64,000 bases of DNA. It comes from Hymenobacter psychrophilus. Its GTDB lineage: Bacteria > Bacteroidota > Bacteroidia > Cytophagales > Hymenobacteraceae. Positions 32,160 through 41,093 of the stretch are shown piece by piece. Made by a program: the position numbers and the translations under genes. The number at the start of each line of letters is the position of its first letter. Within the stretch, counting starts at the first letter, position 1. The notes below the pieces were generated by a model, which saw only the letters and a list, made by a program, of their open reading frames with translations, did not search any database and was not told the DNA's origin. Where the stretch lies: NCBI RefSeq assembly GCF_900107135.1, contig NZ_FNOV01000007.1, positions 130,948 to 194,947 of the forward strand, written 5' to 3'.

Positions 32160-32879
32160 ATGTCCGCCAATACCGTTCGCCCTGCCAGCACCCCGCCCCG
32201 TGCCAACGTGGCCCGCGCCCCGGAGCCGGAGCGCCCGTCGGTGGCGGCTGGCCCGGAGCCGGAAGCTGCCCCCGAGCCTGCGCCCCGGCCCGTGCGGGCG
32301 GCCCGGTCGGTAGCTGCCAAGCGAAGCTCCTGGAGCGTGTTTACGCTGCTGGACCGCGCCACGCGCATGGACGGGCTGTTTCGGGAAGGGCTGCCGGTAC
32401 GGTTGCTGCCGCACCTGCTGTTTATCATGTTCCTGGTGCTGCTTTACATCGGCAATACGCACTACGCCACGCGCATGAACCGGAGCATTCAGAAGATTAA
32501 GCTGGAAACTGAGGACCTGCGGGCCGATTACACCACGCTTAAATCTGACTATATGGAGGCCAGCAAACAGAGTGAGGTGGCCCGCCGGGTGGCCGCCTAC
32601 GGGCTGGTGGAAAGCTCCTCGCCCCCCTTCCACATTGCCGTGCCCGCCGGTGGTCTCGACGAGGCCAAGCTGGACATGATGCCCGTGCTCACGGCCGACT
32701 CGGTAACGGCCATGACGGCCCGCGCCCGCGCCGACTCGTTGCGCCGGGCCGTGGGCCCGGCCCTGGGCGGCGATTCGGTGGAAGTGGGCGCTCCGCCTGT
32801 TCCCATCGGCACCGACCTCAACGGCGAGCCGGCCCCGGCCGCCGCTTCATCCAACCGAGCTACAACCCGCCGTCGATGA
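32160..32879 (+). CDS. ftsL: FtsL-like division protein
   Basis: The 239-residue bitopic protein has a disordered, Pro/Ala-rich cytoplasmic part (1-75) and one membrane segment (about 82-102, LLPHLLFIMFLVLLYIGN). A short periplasmic coiled coil (RMNRSIQKIKLETEDLRADY to VARRVAAYGL) follows, with a Pro/Ala tail. This is the Bacteroidota FtsL arrangement; it is longer than E. coli FtsL (121) because of both tails. FtsL links FtsB/FtsQ with FtsW/FtsI at the septum. The gene starts four bases after rsmH and overlaps ftsI in an ATGA, so the three are coupled. Identity rests on position and topology more than on sequence. Confidence 0.82.
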   Translation: MSANTVRPASTPPRANVARAPEPERPSVAAGPEPEAAPEPAPRPVRAARSVAAKRSSWSVFTLLDRATRMDGLFREGLPVRLLPHLLFIMFLVLLYIGNTHYATRMNRSIQKIKLETEDLRADYTTLKSDYMEASKQSEVARRVAAYGLVESSSPPFHIAVPAGGLDEAKLDMMPVLTADSVTAMTARARADSLRRAVGPALGGDSVEVGAPPVPIGTDLNGEPAPAAASSNRATTRRR

Positions 32880-35044
32880 AAGGAAACGTTAAGAAGAGTA
32901 TCGTTACCCGCGTGCGGCTGGCCTTTTTGGGGGTTTGCCTGTTTTCGGCGGCTATTGTGTGGCGCATCAGCCACATCCAGTTCACTGAAGGCGCCAAATG
33001 GAGCGCCCTGGAGCAGGAGCGGCGGGTCATCTACCAACCCGTTTTCGCTACCCGGGGCAACATTTACTCTGACAATGAGAGTATTATGGCGACCTCGCTG
33101 CCCTTCTACCGGGTGGCCTGGGACCCGAGCGTGGTGAATGAGGCCCTGTTTAATCAGAAGGTCGATTCGCTGGCCGGGCTGCTGGCCGGCTTCTTTGGCG
33201 ACCGGAGCAAGCAGGAGTATTTTCGCAAGCTCAAGAACGCCCACGACCCCAAGCGGGGGGTGCGCTATATCCGGCTCAACTCGCGGCAAATCAACTTTCA
33301 GGAGAAGAAGGAGCTGGCTTCGTGGCCGATTTTCCGGGAGGGCAAGAACCGGGGCGGGGTCATTTTTGAGAAGATTGACAAGCGGTTCCGGCCCTTTGGG
33401 GGGCTGGCCCAGCGCACAATTGGCTTTCTGAACGAGGACAAGAACGGGGCGGGCCTGGAGTTTACCTTCAACCGCCACCTGGCCGGCCGCGACGGCGAGG
33501 CCCTGTTTGAGCGGCTGCCCGGCGGCAACAAGCCCATCTACGATGGCACCGAGGTGAAGGCCCAGCCGGGCTACGACGTGAAAACCACGCTCGATATCAA
33601 CCTCCAGGACATGGCCGAAAATGCCCTGTACAAGTCGCTGGTGCAGAATAACGCCCAATACGGCACCGTGATTCTGATGGAGGTAGCCACCGGCCACATC
33701 AAGGCCGTGGCCAACCTGGGCAAGGTGGCCGACGGCGTGTACCGCGAAAACTACAACTACGCCATTGCCGACCAGGGCCGTACCGAGCCGGGCTCGACCT
33801 TCAAGCTAGCGTCGATGATGGCTGCCTTCGAGGAAAACCCCGATCTGCAGCTTACCGATACCATAAACACCGGCCGCTCGGGCGCCATGCGCATCGGTGG
33901 GGCCGTAAAAACCGATTCGCACCCTTACGGCCGGATTTCCATCCAACAGGTGTTCGAGAAATCGTCGAATATTGGGGTGGCACTGCTCACCGAGCGCACG
34001 TTCAGCAAGAACCCCGACGAGTACACCAACTACCTCAAGCGTTTCGGGCTCGATAAGCCGCTGGGCTTCCAGATGGCCGGCGAGGCGCGGCCCTACATCA
34101 AGGACCCCACGGACCGGAGCTGGAGCCGCACTTCCCTGAGCACGATGAGTATCGGCTACGAGCTGAAGCTGGCCCCGCTCCAGACGCTGGCCTTTTACAA
34201 CGCCGTGGCTAACAATGGGGTGAAGATGCAGCCCATGATTGTGAGCGAAATCAAGCAGGCCGACAAGATAATTGAGCGGTTCGAGCCGGTGGTGCTCATC
34301 TCTAAAATCTGCTCCGAGGAGACCTTGCAGAAAGTGCGCACGATGATGGAGGGCGTGGTGGAGCACGGCACGGCCCGCGGCATCCGCACCAGCGACTACC
34401 TGATTGCGGGCAAAACCGGCACGGCCTGGAAGTTCAAGAACGGCGCCTACACCCGCACTTACTCCACTAGTTTCTGCGGCTATTTCCCGGCCGACAAGCC
34501 CAAGTACAGCTGCATTGTGGTGGTTGACTCGCCCAAAAACGGCCGCATTTATGGCGGCGACGTGGCCGCGCCGGTATTCCGCGAGCTGGCTGACAAAGCC
34601 ATGGCCCGCGACGCGGCCTCGGAACGGCCGTTGCTGGCCCGCGCCCCGGTGCGCCGCTCGCCGGTGCCCCTGGTAAGGGCTGGCCTGCAGGACGAGTTGA
34701 CGATGATGTTCGGCCAGCTGGGCGTGCGCCACGAGGGCGGCGGCGCCACCGACGATTGGGTGCGCACCTCCCGCGCCGACTCGCAGGCCGCTGATGTGCA
34801 GTTACGGCCCATGCCGCTGCGCCCCGGCCGCGTACCCAACGTGGAAGGCCTGACGTTGCGCGATGCGCTGTTTCTGCTCGAAAACCGCGGCCTGCGGGTG
34901 CGCACCAGCGGCTCGGGCCGGGTAACCAGTCAGTCGGTAGCCGCCGGTACCCCCGCCCAGCGCGGTACCACGGTGCTGCTGACGTTGGAGCCGATTGGTA
35001 TGCAGTCGCGGCCGTTGGCGGTACAAGTGGCCGCTACGCCGTAA
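32876..35044 (+). CDS. ftsI: Septal penicillin-binding protein FtsI (class B PBP) with PASTA domain
   Basis: The 722-residue protein has an N-terminal membrane anchor (about 10-30), a PBP dimerisation domain (about 50-240) and a transpeptidase domain. The active-site motifs are S307-T-F-K310 (EPGSTFK), S363-S-N365 and K513-T-G515. The last 75 residues include a PASTA domain (about 645-705; VPNVEGLTLRDALFLLENRG). It cross-links septal peptidoglycan together with FtsW. The start ATG overlaps the ftsL stop in ATGA. A PASTA tail is normal in Bacteroidota FtsI but absent in E. coli. Confidence 0.94.
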   Translation: MKGNVKKSIVTRVRLAFLGVCLFSAAIVWRISHIQFTEGAKWSALEQERRVIYQPVFATRGNIYSDNESIMATSLPFYRVAWDPSVVNEALFNQKVDSLAGLLAGFFGDRSKQEYFRKLKNAHDPKRGVRYIRLNSRQINFQEKKELASWPIFREGKNRGGVIFEKIDKRFRPFGGLAQRTIGFLNEDKNGAGLEFTFNRHLAGRDGEALFERLPGGNKPIYDGTEVKAQPGYDVKTTLDINLQDMAENALYKSLVQNNAQYGTVILMEVATGHIKAVANLGKVADGVYRENYNYAIADQGRTEPGSTFKLASMMAAFEENPDLQLTDTINTGRSGAMRIGGAVKTDSHPYGRISIQQVFEKSSNIGVALLTERTFSKNPDEYTNYLKRFGLDKPLGFQMAGEARPYIKDPTDRSWSRTSLSTMSIGYELKLAPLQTLAFYNAVANNGVKMQPMIVSEIKQADKIIERFEPVVLISKICSEETLQKVRTMMEGVVEHGTARGIRTSDYLIAGKTGTAWKFKNGAYTRTYSTSFCGYFPADKPKYSCIVVVDSPKNGRIYGGDVAAPVFRELADKAMARDAASERPLLARAPVRRSPVPLVRAGLQDELTMMFGQLGVRHEGGGATDDWVRTSRADSQAADVQLRPMPLRPGRVPNVEGLTLRDALFLLENRGLRVRTSGSGRVTSQSVAAGTPAQRGTTVLLTLEPIGMQSRPLAVQVAATP

Positions 35045-35059
35045 CTATTTCCGTGAATG

Positions 35060-35134
35060 CCCCGGGGCTGAAGCCCTGGGCTAGTTAGCGACCTCCGGTT
35101 AGCGCGCTCCACAGCCCAGGGTTTCAACCCGGGG
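35060..35134. repeat. Palindromic repeat between ftsI and murE
   Basis: CCCCGGGGCTGAAGCCCTGG (from 35060) faces CCCAGGGTTTCAACCCGGGG (to 35134), an inverted repeat with a 30-base centre. The GGGTTTCAACCCGGG wording is that of dispersed intergenic palindromes; a related GGGTTCAACCCG word occurs at 11419-11430. Confidence 0.65.
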
Positions 35135-35176
35135 ACGTTTGGGCTAGGGCCCGATGAACGATTTACCAGACGAATT

Positions 35177-36652
35177 TTGAATCAGACGACCACGCTTGCC
35201 CAACTCCTGACCGCTGTAGCCGTGCTCGACCAGCACGGTCCGACGGAAGTTTCTATTCGTTCCCTCACGCTGGATTCGCGCCAGGCAGGGCCGGGAGCCG
35301 TATTTTTCGCATTGCGCGGCACGGCTGCCGACGGCCACCAGTTCATTGCCAAAGCGGTGGAGCAGGATGCGGCTGTGGTGGTGTGCGAGGAGTTGCCGGC
35401 CGAGCTGAACCCGGCCACCAGCTACGTGCAAGTGGCCGATTCGGCGGCGGCAATGGCCCTGATGGCAGCCGGGTTCTACGGGCATCCATCCAGGCAGCTG
35501 CAGCTGGTGGGTATTACGGGCACCAACGGCAAAACTACCTGCGCCACCATGCTGCACAAGCTTTTTCGGGAGCTGGGCTACCATTGCGGGCTGCTGAGCA
35601 CGGTGCAGAACCAGATTGATGAGCAGGTGATACCCAGTACCCATACGACGCCCGACGCCATTCGCCTCAATGCGCTGCTGGCCGAAATGCTGCGGGCCGG
35701 TTGCACCCACGTGTTTATGGAAGTCAGCTCGCACGCCGTGGTGCAGCACCGCGTTACGGGCCTGCACTTCGCGGGGGGCGTGTTCACCAACCTCAGCCAC
35801 GACCACCTCGACTACCACGGCACTTTCGATAACTACTTAAAGGCCAAGAAGAAGTTCTTCGACAACCTGCCGAAGTCGGCCTTTGCGTTGAGCAATGCCG
35901 ACGACAAGCGCGGGGCCGTGATGCTCCAGAACGTAGCCGGCCGCCGCGAAACGTACTCGTTGCGCGGCCACGGCGAGTTTCGGGCGCGGCTGCTGGAAAA
36001 CGCCGTACATGGCCTGCACCTCGAACTAGCGGGTCGCGAGGTACAGTTTCGGCTGATTGGCGTGTTCAACGCCTACAACCTGCTGGCCATTTACGGCACG
36101 GCGGTGCTGCTGGGCGAAGACGCTACGGAAGTGCTCACGGTGCTGTCGGGCCTCACCTCGGCGCCCGGCCGCTTCGAGCCGGTGGTATCGGAGAAAGTGC
36201 ATATTACGGGCATCGTAGATTACGCCCACACGCCCGACGCGCTGGAAAACGTGCTCCAGACCCTGGCCGACATCCGCCAGCCCAGCCAGCAGATTATTAC
36301 GGTGGTGGGCTGCGGCGGCAACCGCGACGGGGCCAAGCGCCCCGAAATGGCCCGCCTGGCGGCCGTACTCTCCGACCGCGCCGTGCTGACCTCCGACAAC
36401 CCCCGCTTCGAAGACCCCAACGACATTCTGGCCCAGATGCAGGCCGGCGTGCCGGTAACCGCGCTGGGCAACGTCCTCACCATTGCCGACCGGCGCGAAG
36501 CCATCAAAACCGCCGTAGCCCTGGCCCAGCCCGGCGACATTGTGCTGGTAGCCGGCAAAGGCCACGAAACTTACCAGGAAATCAAAGGCGTCAAAAACGA
36601 CTTCGATGACAAGCAGGTGCTGAAGGAGATGTTCGAGCTGCTGGGGAAGTAG
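35177..36652 (+). CDS. murE: UDP-MurNAc-tripeptide ligase MurE
   Basis: The 491-residue Mur ligase starts at TTG 35177 (NQTTTLAQLLTAVAVLDQHG). It shows the UDP-binding N-terminal domain (to about 105; LTLDSRQAGPGAVFFALRG), the ATP site GITGTNGKTTCATML, EVSSHAVVQHRV, NLSHDHLDYHGTF with the carbamoylated-lysine strand, and the C-terminal DYAHTPDALENVL and GCGGNRDGAKRPEM. The DNPRFEDP motif (D-N-P-R) is the signature for adding meso-diaminopimelate. It adds the third residue of the stem peptide. It follows ftsI after the palindromic repeat at 35060-35134. Confidence 0.94.
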   Translation: MNQTTTLAQLLTAVAVLDQHGPTEVSIRSLTLDSRQAGPGAVFFALRGTAADGHQFIAKAVEQDAAVVVCEELPAELNPATSYVQVADSAAAMALMAAGFYGHPSRQLQLVGITGTNGKTTCATMLHKLFRELGYHCGLLSTVQNQIDEQVIPSTHTTPDAIRLNALLAEMLRAGCTHVFMEVSSHAVVQHRVTGLHFAGGVFTNLSHDHLDYHGTFDNYLKAKKKFFDNLPKSAFALSNADDKRGAVMLQNVAGRRETYSLRGHGEFRARLLENAVHGLHLELAGREVQFRLIGVFNAYNLLAIYGTAVLLGEDATEVLTVLSGLTSAPGRFEPVVSEKVHITGIVDYAHTPDALENVLQTLADIRQPSQQIITVVGCGGNRDGAKRPEMARLAAVLSDRAVLTSDNPRFEDPNDILAQMQAGVPVTALGNVLTIADRREAIKTAVALAQPGDIVLVAGKGHETYQEIKGVKNDFDDKQVLKEMFELLGK

Positions 36653-36671
36653 GGCTTTGGGCAGTGAAAGG

Positions 36672-36760
36672 CTGTCATCCTGAGCGCAGCGAAGGACCTT
36701 ATCACGTTACAACTGGTCGTTACGATGTGATAAGGTCCTTCGCTGCGCTCAGGATGACAG
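36672..36760. repeat. Dispersed palindrome, GTCATCCTGA family, copy 2
   Basis: CTGTCATCCTGAGCGCAGCG faces its exact complement, with GAAGGACCTTATCAC and its complement forming the inner stem: about 37 bp of near-perfect stem with a 15-base centre. It lies between murE and mraY. Confidence 0.88.
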
Positions 36761-36823
36761 GCGTTTTCATTAATGCATCCCCAAAAACTCACCCTTAACC
36801 GCTAATCCCTCCCCGCTAAAATT

Positions 36824-36831
36824 TACCTTTG
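36824..36831 (+). promoter_or_regulatory. -7 box upstream of mraY
   Basis: TACCTTTG (36824-36831), followed by CGC, matches the Bacteroidota -7 consensus; no clear TTG lies 19-21 bases upstream. An internal dcw promoter is plausible because the copy-2 palindrome separates mraY from murE. Confidence 0.45.
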
Positions 36832-36862
36832 CGCTTCAACCTGCCTGCCGAACACCGCGCCC

Positions 36863-38083
36863 ATGCTGTACTACCTGTTTAATTACCTCTATAAAGTACA
36901 CCACATTCCGGGCACCGGCGTGATGCAGTACAGCTCGTTTCGGGCGGCGCTGGCCATTGTGTCGTCGCTGATAATTGCGCAGTATTTTGGGGCCCCGCTG
37001 ATCCGGCTGTTGCAGCGCCAGCAGATCGGCGAAACTATCCGCGACCTGGGCTTGCAGGGGCAGGCTGAGAAGAAGGGTACCCCCACCATGGGCGGCCTGA
37101 TTATTCTGCTGGCCATTCTGGTACCGGTGCTGCTGTTTGCCAAGCTCGACAACATCTACATTATTCTGATGCTGCTGAGCACGGTTTGGCTGGGCTTGAT
37201 TGGCTTTGTCGACGATTACATCAAGGTAGTAAAGAAAAACAAGGACGGGCTGGCCGGCCGGTTCAAGATTCTGGGCCAGGTGGGCCTGGGCCTCACGGTG
37301 GGCTGGGTGCTGTTCTTCAGCAACGACGTAACCGTGCGCCAGTACGTGCTGCCCAACGGCACGTTTTCGGCCGTAGATGCCAGCGGGGTGTATCAGGACG
37401 TGAAGCTGATGATTACCACCGTGCCGTTCATTAAGAACAACGAGCTCAACTACGGCGACCTGTTCGCCACGGCCGGCGACTTTTTCAACGAGTACTACGC
37501 CTTCTTCTACATTCCCATCGTCATCCTCATCATCACGGCCGTCAGCAACGGAGCCAACCTCACCGATGGCCTCGACGGGCTGGCGGCGGGTACTTCAGCC
37601 ATTATCGGCACTACGCTGGCCGTTTTTGCCTTCGTGAGCGGCAACGCGCTGCTGGCCGATTACCTCGACATCATGTTCATCCCTAACTCGGGCGAGTTGG
37701 TTATCTTCTGTGCCGCTTTCGTAGGAGCCTGCGTGGGCTTTCTGTGGTACAACAGCTATCCGGCCCAGGTATTCATGGGCGATACCGGCTCGCTGGCCAT
37801 CGGCGGAATCATTGCCGTGCTGGCCCTTATCGTGCGCAAGGAGCTGCTTATTCCGGTGCTGTGTGGGGTGTTTCTGATTGAAAGTCTCTCGGTGATGGCG
37901 CAGGTGAGCTACTTCAAATACACCCGGCGCAAGTACGGCGAAGGCCGGCGGCTGCTGCGGATGTCGCCGCTGCACCACCACTACCAGAAACTAGGCTATC
38001 ATGAGTCCAAAATCGTGTCGCGCTTCTGGATTGTGAGCATCATGCTGGCCGTATTGACTTTGGTGACGTTGAAACTGCGCTAG
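36863..38083 (+). CDS. mraY: Phospho-N-acetylmuramoyl-pentapeptide transferase MraY
   Basis: The 406-residue membrane enzyme has about ten membrane segments. Family motifs are [16 protein letters not shown], the metal/catalytic [11 protein letters not shown] (D-D), [16 protein letters not shown] (N-x-x-N/D-x-x-D), [13 protein letters not shown] and the loop [15 protein letters not shown]. It transfers phospho-MurNAc-pentapeptide to undecaprenyl phosphate to make lipid I. About 55 extra residues in the middle ([14 protein letters not shown]... to [10 protein letters not shown]) are typical of Bacteroidota MraY. It may have its own promoter at 36824-36831. Confidence 0.95.
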   Translation: MLYYLFNYLYKVHHIPGTGVMQYSSFRAALAIVSSLIIAQYFGAPLIRLLQRQQIGETIRDLGLQGQAEKKGTPTMGGLIILLAILVPVLLFAKLDNIYIILMLLSTVWLGLIGFVDDYIKVVKKNKDGLAGRFKILGQVGLGLTVGWVLFFSNDVTVRQYVLPNGTFSAVDASGVYQDVKLMITTVPFIKNNELNYGDLFATAGDFFNEYYAFFYIPIVILIITAVSNGANLTDGLDGLAAGTSAIIGTTLAVFAFVSGNALLADYLDIMFIPNSGELVIFCAAFVGACVGFLWYNSYPAQVFMGDTGSLAIGGIIAVLALIVRKELLIPVLCGVFLIESLSVMAQVSYFKYTRRKYGEGRRLLRMSPLHHHYQKLGYHESKIVSRFWIVSIMLAVLTLVTLKLR

Positions 38084-38087
38084 AAAG

Positions 38088-38329
38088 AGTAGTGAGTAGT
38101 TGGTATTGAGTAATGAGACTTTGAAGCTGTTTAGCAAGTCGTCTTTTTTACGAGTGTGTCATCCTGAGCGCAGCGAAGCACCTTATCGCGACTGAGCCGC
38201 CATTATGCCGCCATGGTAAGGTCCTTTGCTGCGCTCAGGATGACAGACTTTTTGACTTTCTACACAGCTTCTTTGCCAATTCTTAACTAACCGGTTTTCT
38301 CATTACTCAATACCAACTACTCATTACTA
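38088..38329. repeat. Nested palindrome between mraY and murD (includes copy 3)
   Basis: An outer inverted repeat of about 30 bp with one mismatch (38088-38117 with 38300-38329; core TGGTATTGAGTAATGAG) encloses an inner GTCATCCTGA-family hairpin at 38157-38245. Together they fill almost the whole mraY-murD spacer. Confidence 0.85.
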
Positions 38330-38333
38330 AATA

Positions 38334-39692
38334 ATGCATTACGTAATTCTAGGAGCCGGCGAGAGTGGGGTAGGGGCGGCGCTGCTGGCCCAGGCCAAAG
38401 GCCACACCGTGTTCGTATCCGACCAAAGCCCGATTCAGCCCAAGTACCAGCAGAAGCTGCGCAACGCCAATATCCGGTTCGAGGAAGGCGGGCACACGCT
38501 GGAAGAAATCCTGACGGCCGACGAGGTGGTGAAAAGCCCCGGCATCCCGGAAAAAGCCGCCGTCATTCAGGCGTTGCGCAAGCAGGGCACGCCTATTATT
38601 TCCGAAATCGAGCTGGCCGGGCGTTATACCCGCGCCCGGTGCATTGCCATTACGGGCACCAACGGCAAAACCACCACCACGCTGCTCACCTACCACCTGC
38701 TGAAGGAAAGCGGCCTGAACGTGGGGCTGGCCGGCAACGTGGGCTACTCGCTGGCCGAACAGGTGATTGCCGATGCCCACGACTACTATGTATTGGAGTT
38801 GAGCTCTTTTCAGCTCGACGACACCTATGACTTCCAGCCCTGGGTGGCCGTGCTGCTCAACATCACCCCCGACCACCTCGACCGTTACGACTACTCGCTG
38901 GAGAAGTACGCCCAGTCCAAGCTGCGCATTACCCAGCGCCAGGACAGCAGCAACTTCTTCCTCTACAACGCCGACGACGAAACCATCCAGCGCTACTTCC
39001 CCGGTGCGCTGCGGCCGGTGCGCCAGCTGCCCTTCAGCCTGCACCACCGCCCCGATTTCCACCTGGCGGGCTACTACCTGCAGGAGGAAGTTGCGCGCAT
39101 AGATCTGCTGCCCGGCTTCTACAGCAAAGCCGAGGAAATCAGCACCGCCACTTCGCCCCTTATCGGCCAGCACAACCGCCAGAACACGCTGGCCGCCATT
39201 CTGTGCGCCCGGCTGGCTGGCCTGGAGGCCGCGCAGATTGAGGCCGCCCTGGCCTCGTTCCACAACGCCGACCACCGGCTGCAGCGGGTGGGCGAGTACA
39301 ACGGCGTGCGCTTCATCAACGACAGCAAGGCCACCAACGTGGAGGCCGCCTGGTACGCCCTCGACGGCATCAGGGCCCCGATTGTGTGGATTGCGGGCGG
39401 CACCGACAAGGGCAACGACTACAGCAGCCTGCAGCCGCTGGCCGAAAACCGGGTAAAAGCGCTAATTTGCCTGGGGCTCGACAACGATAAGCTCCGCGCC
39501 AGCTTCGGCAGCGTAGTGCCGCACCTCGAAGAAACTCAAAGCATGGTTGCCGCTGTGCAGCGGGCCGCCGCCCTCGCCGCCCCCGGCGACGTGGTGCTGC
39601 TCTCGCCCGCCTGCGCCTCCTTCGACCTGTTCCAGAACTACGAGGACCGTGGCCGGCAATTCGCGGCGGCGGTGGCTGACCTAAGCGAATAG
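38334..39692 (+). CDS. murD: UDP-MurNAc-L-alanine:D-glutamate ligase MurD
   Basis: The 452-residue Mur ligase has the N-terminal Rossmann domain with VILGAGESGVGAALLAQAKG, SPGIPEKAAVIQALRKQG, the ATP loop AITGTNGKTTTTLLTYHL, ELSSFQLDDTYDFQPWVAVL, NITPDHLDRYDYSLEKYAQSK, and C-terminal FINDSKATNVEAAWYALDG and SPACASFDLFQNYEDRG. It adds D-glutamate to UDP-MurNAc-L-Ala. The ATG comes five bases after the nested palindrome, and its stop codon is the first base of another palindrome. Confidence 0.95.
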   Translation: MHYVILGAGESGVGAALLAQAKGHTVFVSDQSPIQPKYQQKLRNANIRFEEGGHTLEEILTADEVVKSPGIPEKAAVIQALRKQGTPIISEIELAGRYTRARCIAITGTNGKTTTTLLTYHLLKESGLNVGLAGNVGYSLAEQVIADAHDYYVLELSSFQLDDTYDFQPWVAVLLNITPDHLDRYDYSLEKYAQSKLRITQRQDSSNFFLYNADDETIQRYFPGALRPVRQLPFSLHHRPDFHLAGYYLQEEVARIDLLPGFYSKAEEISTATSPLIGQHNRQNTLAAILCARLAGLEAAQIEAALASFHNADHRLQRVGEYNGVRFINDSKATNVEAAWYALDGIRAPIVWIAGGTDKGNDYSSLQPLAENRVKALICLGLDNDKLRASFGSVVPHLEETQSMVAAVQRAAALAAPGDVVLLSPACASFDLFQNYEDRGRQFAAAVADLSE

Positions 39693-39786
39693 CGGTTGCC
39701 GCAGATGCACGCAGAGGTTTCCGCAGAGGTCCGCAGAACGTTCTGCGAGCCTCTGCGCCTCTTCTGCGGACCTCTGCGGCAACCGC
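39692..39786. repeat. Palindromic CGCAGAGG repeat abutting the murD stop codon
   Basis: GCGGTTGCCGCAGA on the left faces TCTGCGGCAACCGC on the right, with further TCCGCAGA/TCTGCGGA and CAGAACGTTCTG pairs inside. The palindrome shares its first base with the murD stop codon and runs up to 27 bases before the ftsW start. Confidence 0.88.
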
Positions 39787-39812
39787 CGAAAGAACATTTA
39801 ACCGTAAAAACA

Positions 39813-40985
39813 GTGGTAAACAACTGGCTTCGTAAAAACCTGAAGGGCGACCCTATTCTGTGGGGCATCGTGCTGCTGTTTTCGCTGATTTCCATTGCCG
39901 TCGTGTACTCGGCAACGGGCACGCTGGCGTACAAAAGCCGGGGCGGCAACACCGAGTACTTCCTGTTCAAGCACACCAGCCTGATTGTGGTGGGCCTGCT
40001 GTTTATGTGGCTGGCGCACCGCATCGACTACCGGCACTACTCGCGCCTCTCGTTGTATGCGCTGCTGGCGTCGGTGCCACTACTCATCTTCACCTTCGTG
40101 ATGGGCTCGACGCTCAACGAGGCCTCGCGCTGGCTCACTATTCCGGTCATCAACCAAACTTTCCAGCCCTCCGACCTGGCCAAGCTGGCCCTCATTACGC
40201 ATTTGGCGTCCATGCTCAGCCGCCGCCAGCAAAACGTGGGCGACTTTAAAACGACGCTGCTGCCGGTGATGATTTGGGTGGGCGTCATCTGCGGCCTCAT
40301 TATACTTTCCAATGCCTCTACGGCGCTGCTGCTGTTTGCTACCTGCCTGTTGCTGATGTTTGTTGGGCGGGTGCCACTCAAGCAGATGGCCGTGATGGTG
40401 GCCATCGGCGTGGTAGTGGGTGGCGTGGGTCTGGCTGCCGGGCAGCGCTGGAAAACGGTGCAGTCGCGCATCGAGAGCTTCACCGACAAGAGCAAGCCGG
40501 TGCCGTTTCAGCTCGAACACGCCTACATTGCCGAGGCCACCGGCGGACTGTTTGGCAAAGGGCCCGGCAAAAGCACCGAGCGCAACATCATGCCCCACCC
40601 CTATTCCGACTTCATCTACGCCATTATCATCGAAGAATATGGCCTGTTGGGGGGGGTAGTGGTGCTGTTTCTTTACTTAGCCTTTCTCTATCGAGGGCTG
40701 AAAACGGTGATGAACAGTTATGGCGCGTTCGGGGGGCTGCTATCGGCGGGGCTTACGTTTAGCTTGGTTTTGCAGGCCATGGTGAATATGGGCGTAGCCG
40801 TGGGCCTGGGCCCGATTACTGGCCTGCCGCTGCCGTTGCTGAGCATGGGCGGCACTTCGCTTATCTTCACCGGAATCAGCATCGGTATTATCCTGGCCGT
40901 AAGCCGGGGCGAGCGGGAAATCCGCCCCATGAGCGACCAGCCCGCCGATACCGCCCGCATTCCCAAGGTGTCGGTGAGCTATTAG
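39813..40985 (+). CDS. ftsW: Septal peptidoglycan glycosyltransferase FtsW
   Basis: The SEDS protein has 390 residues from GTG 39813 (VNNWLRKNLKGDPILWGIVL), with ten membrane segments. Family marks are FVMGSTLNEASRWLTIPVIN, FQPSDLAKLALITHLASML, LEHAYIAEATGGLFGKGPGKS, FIYAIIIEEYGLLGG and GLPLPLLSMGGTSLIFTGIS. FtsW polymerises glycan strands at the septum with FtsI. The open frame extends upstream to 39696, but that part is the palindromic repeat and is unlikely to be translated. Translation start therefore depends on the GTG, which should be checked. Confidence 0.9.
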   Translation: MVNNWLRKNLKGDPILWGIVLLFSLISIAVVYSATGTLAYKSRGGNTEYFLFKHTSLIVVGLLFMWLAHRIDYRHYSRLSLYALLASVPLLIFTFVMGSTLNEASRWLTIPVINQTFQPSDLAKLALITHLASMLSRRQQNVGDFKTTLLPVMIWVGVICGLIILSNASTALLLFATCLLLMFVGRVPLKQMAVMVAIGVVVGGVGLAAGQRWKTVQSRIESFTDKSKPVPFQLEHAYIAEATGGLFGKGPGKSTERNIMPHPYSDFIYAIIIEEYGLLGGVVVLFLYLAFLYRGLKTVMNSYGAFGGLLSAGLTFSLVLQAMVNMGVAVGLGPITGLPLPLLSMGGTSLIFTGISIGIILAVSRGEREIRPMSDQPADTARIPKVSVSY

Positions 40986-41093
40986 CGGTTGACGACAGTG
41001 CTTAGCTGTTCGTGCCTGGTAATGGGGCCGTTCTAGTCTTTTGGCGGCGTCCAATAACCCAAGCACCAAGCATAAAATACGAAGCTCGAAACC

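Noticed and set aside
39696..39812. N-terminal extension of FtsW from ATG 39696
   Set aside because: The added 39 codons are translated palindromic repeat and do not match FtsW; GTG 39813 gives the normal length.
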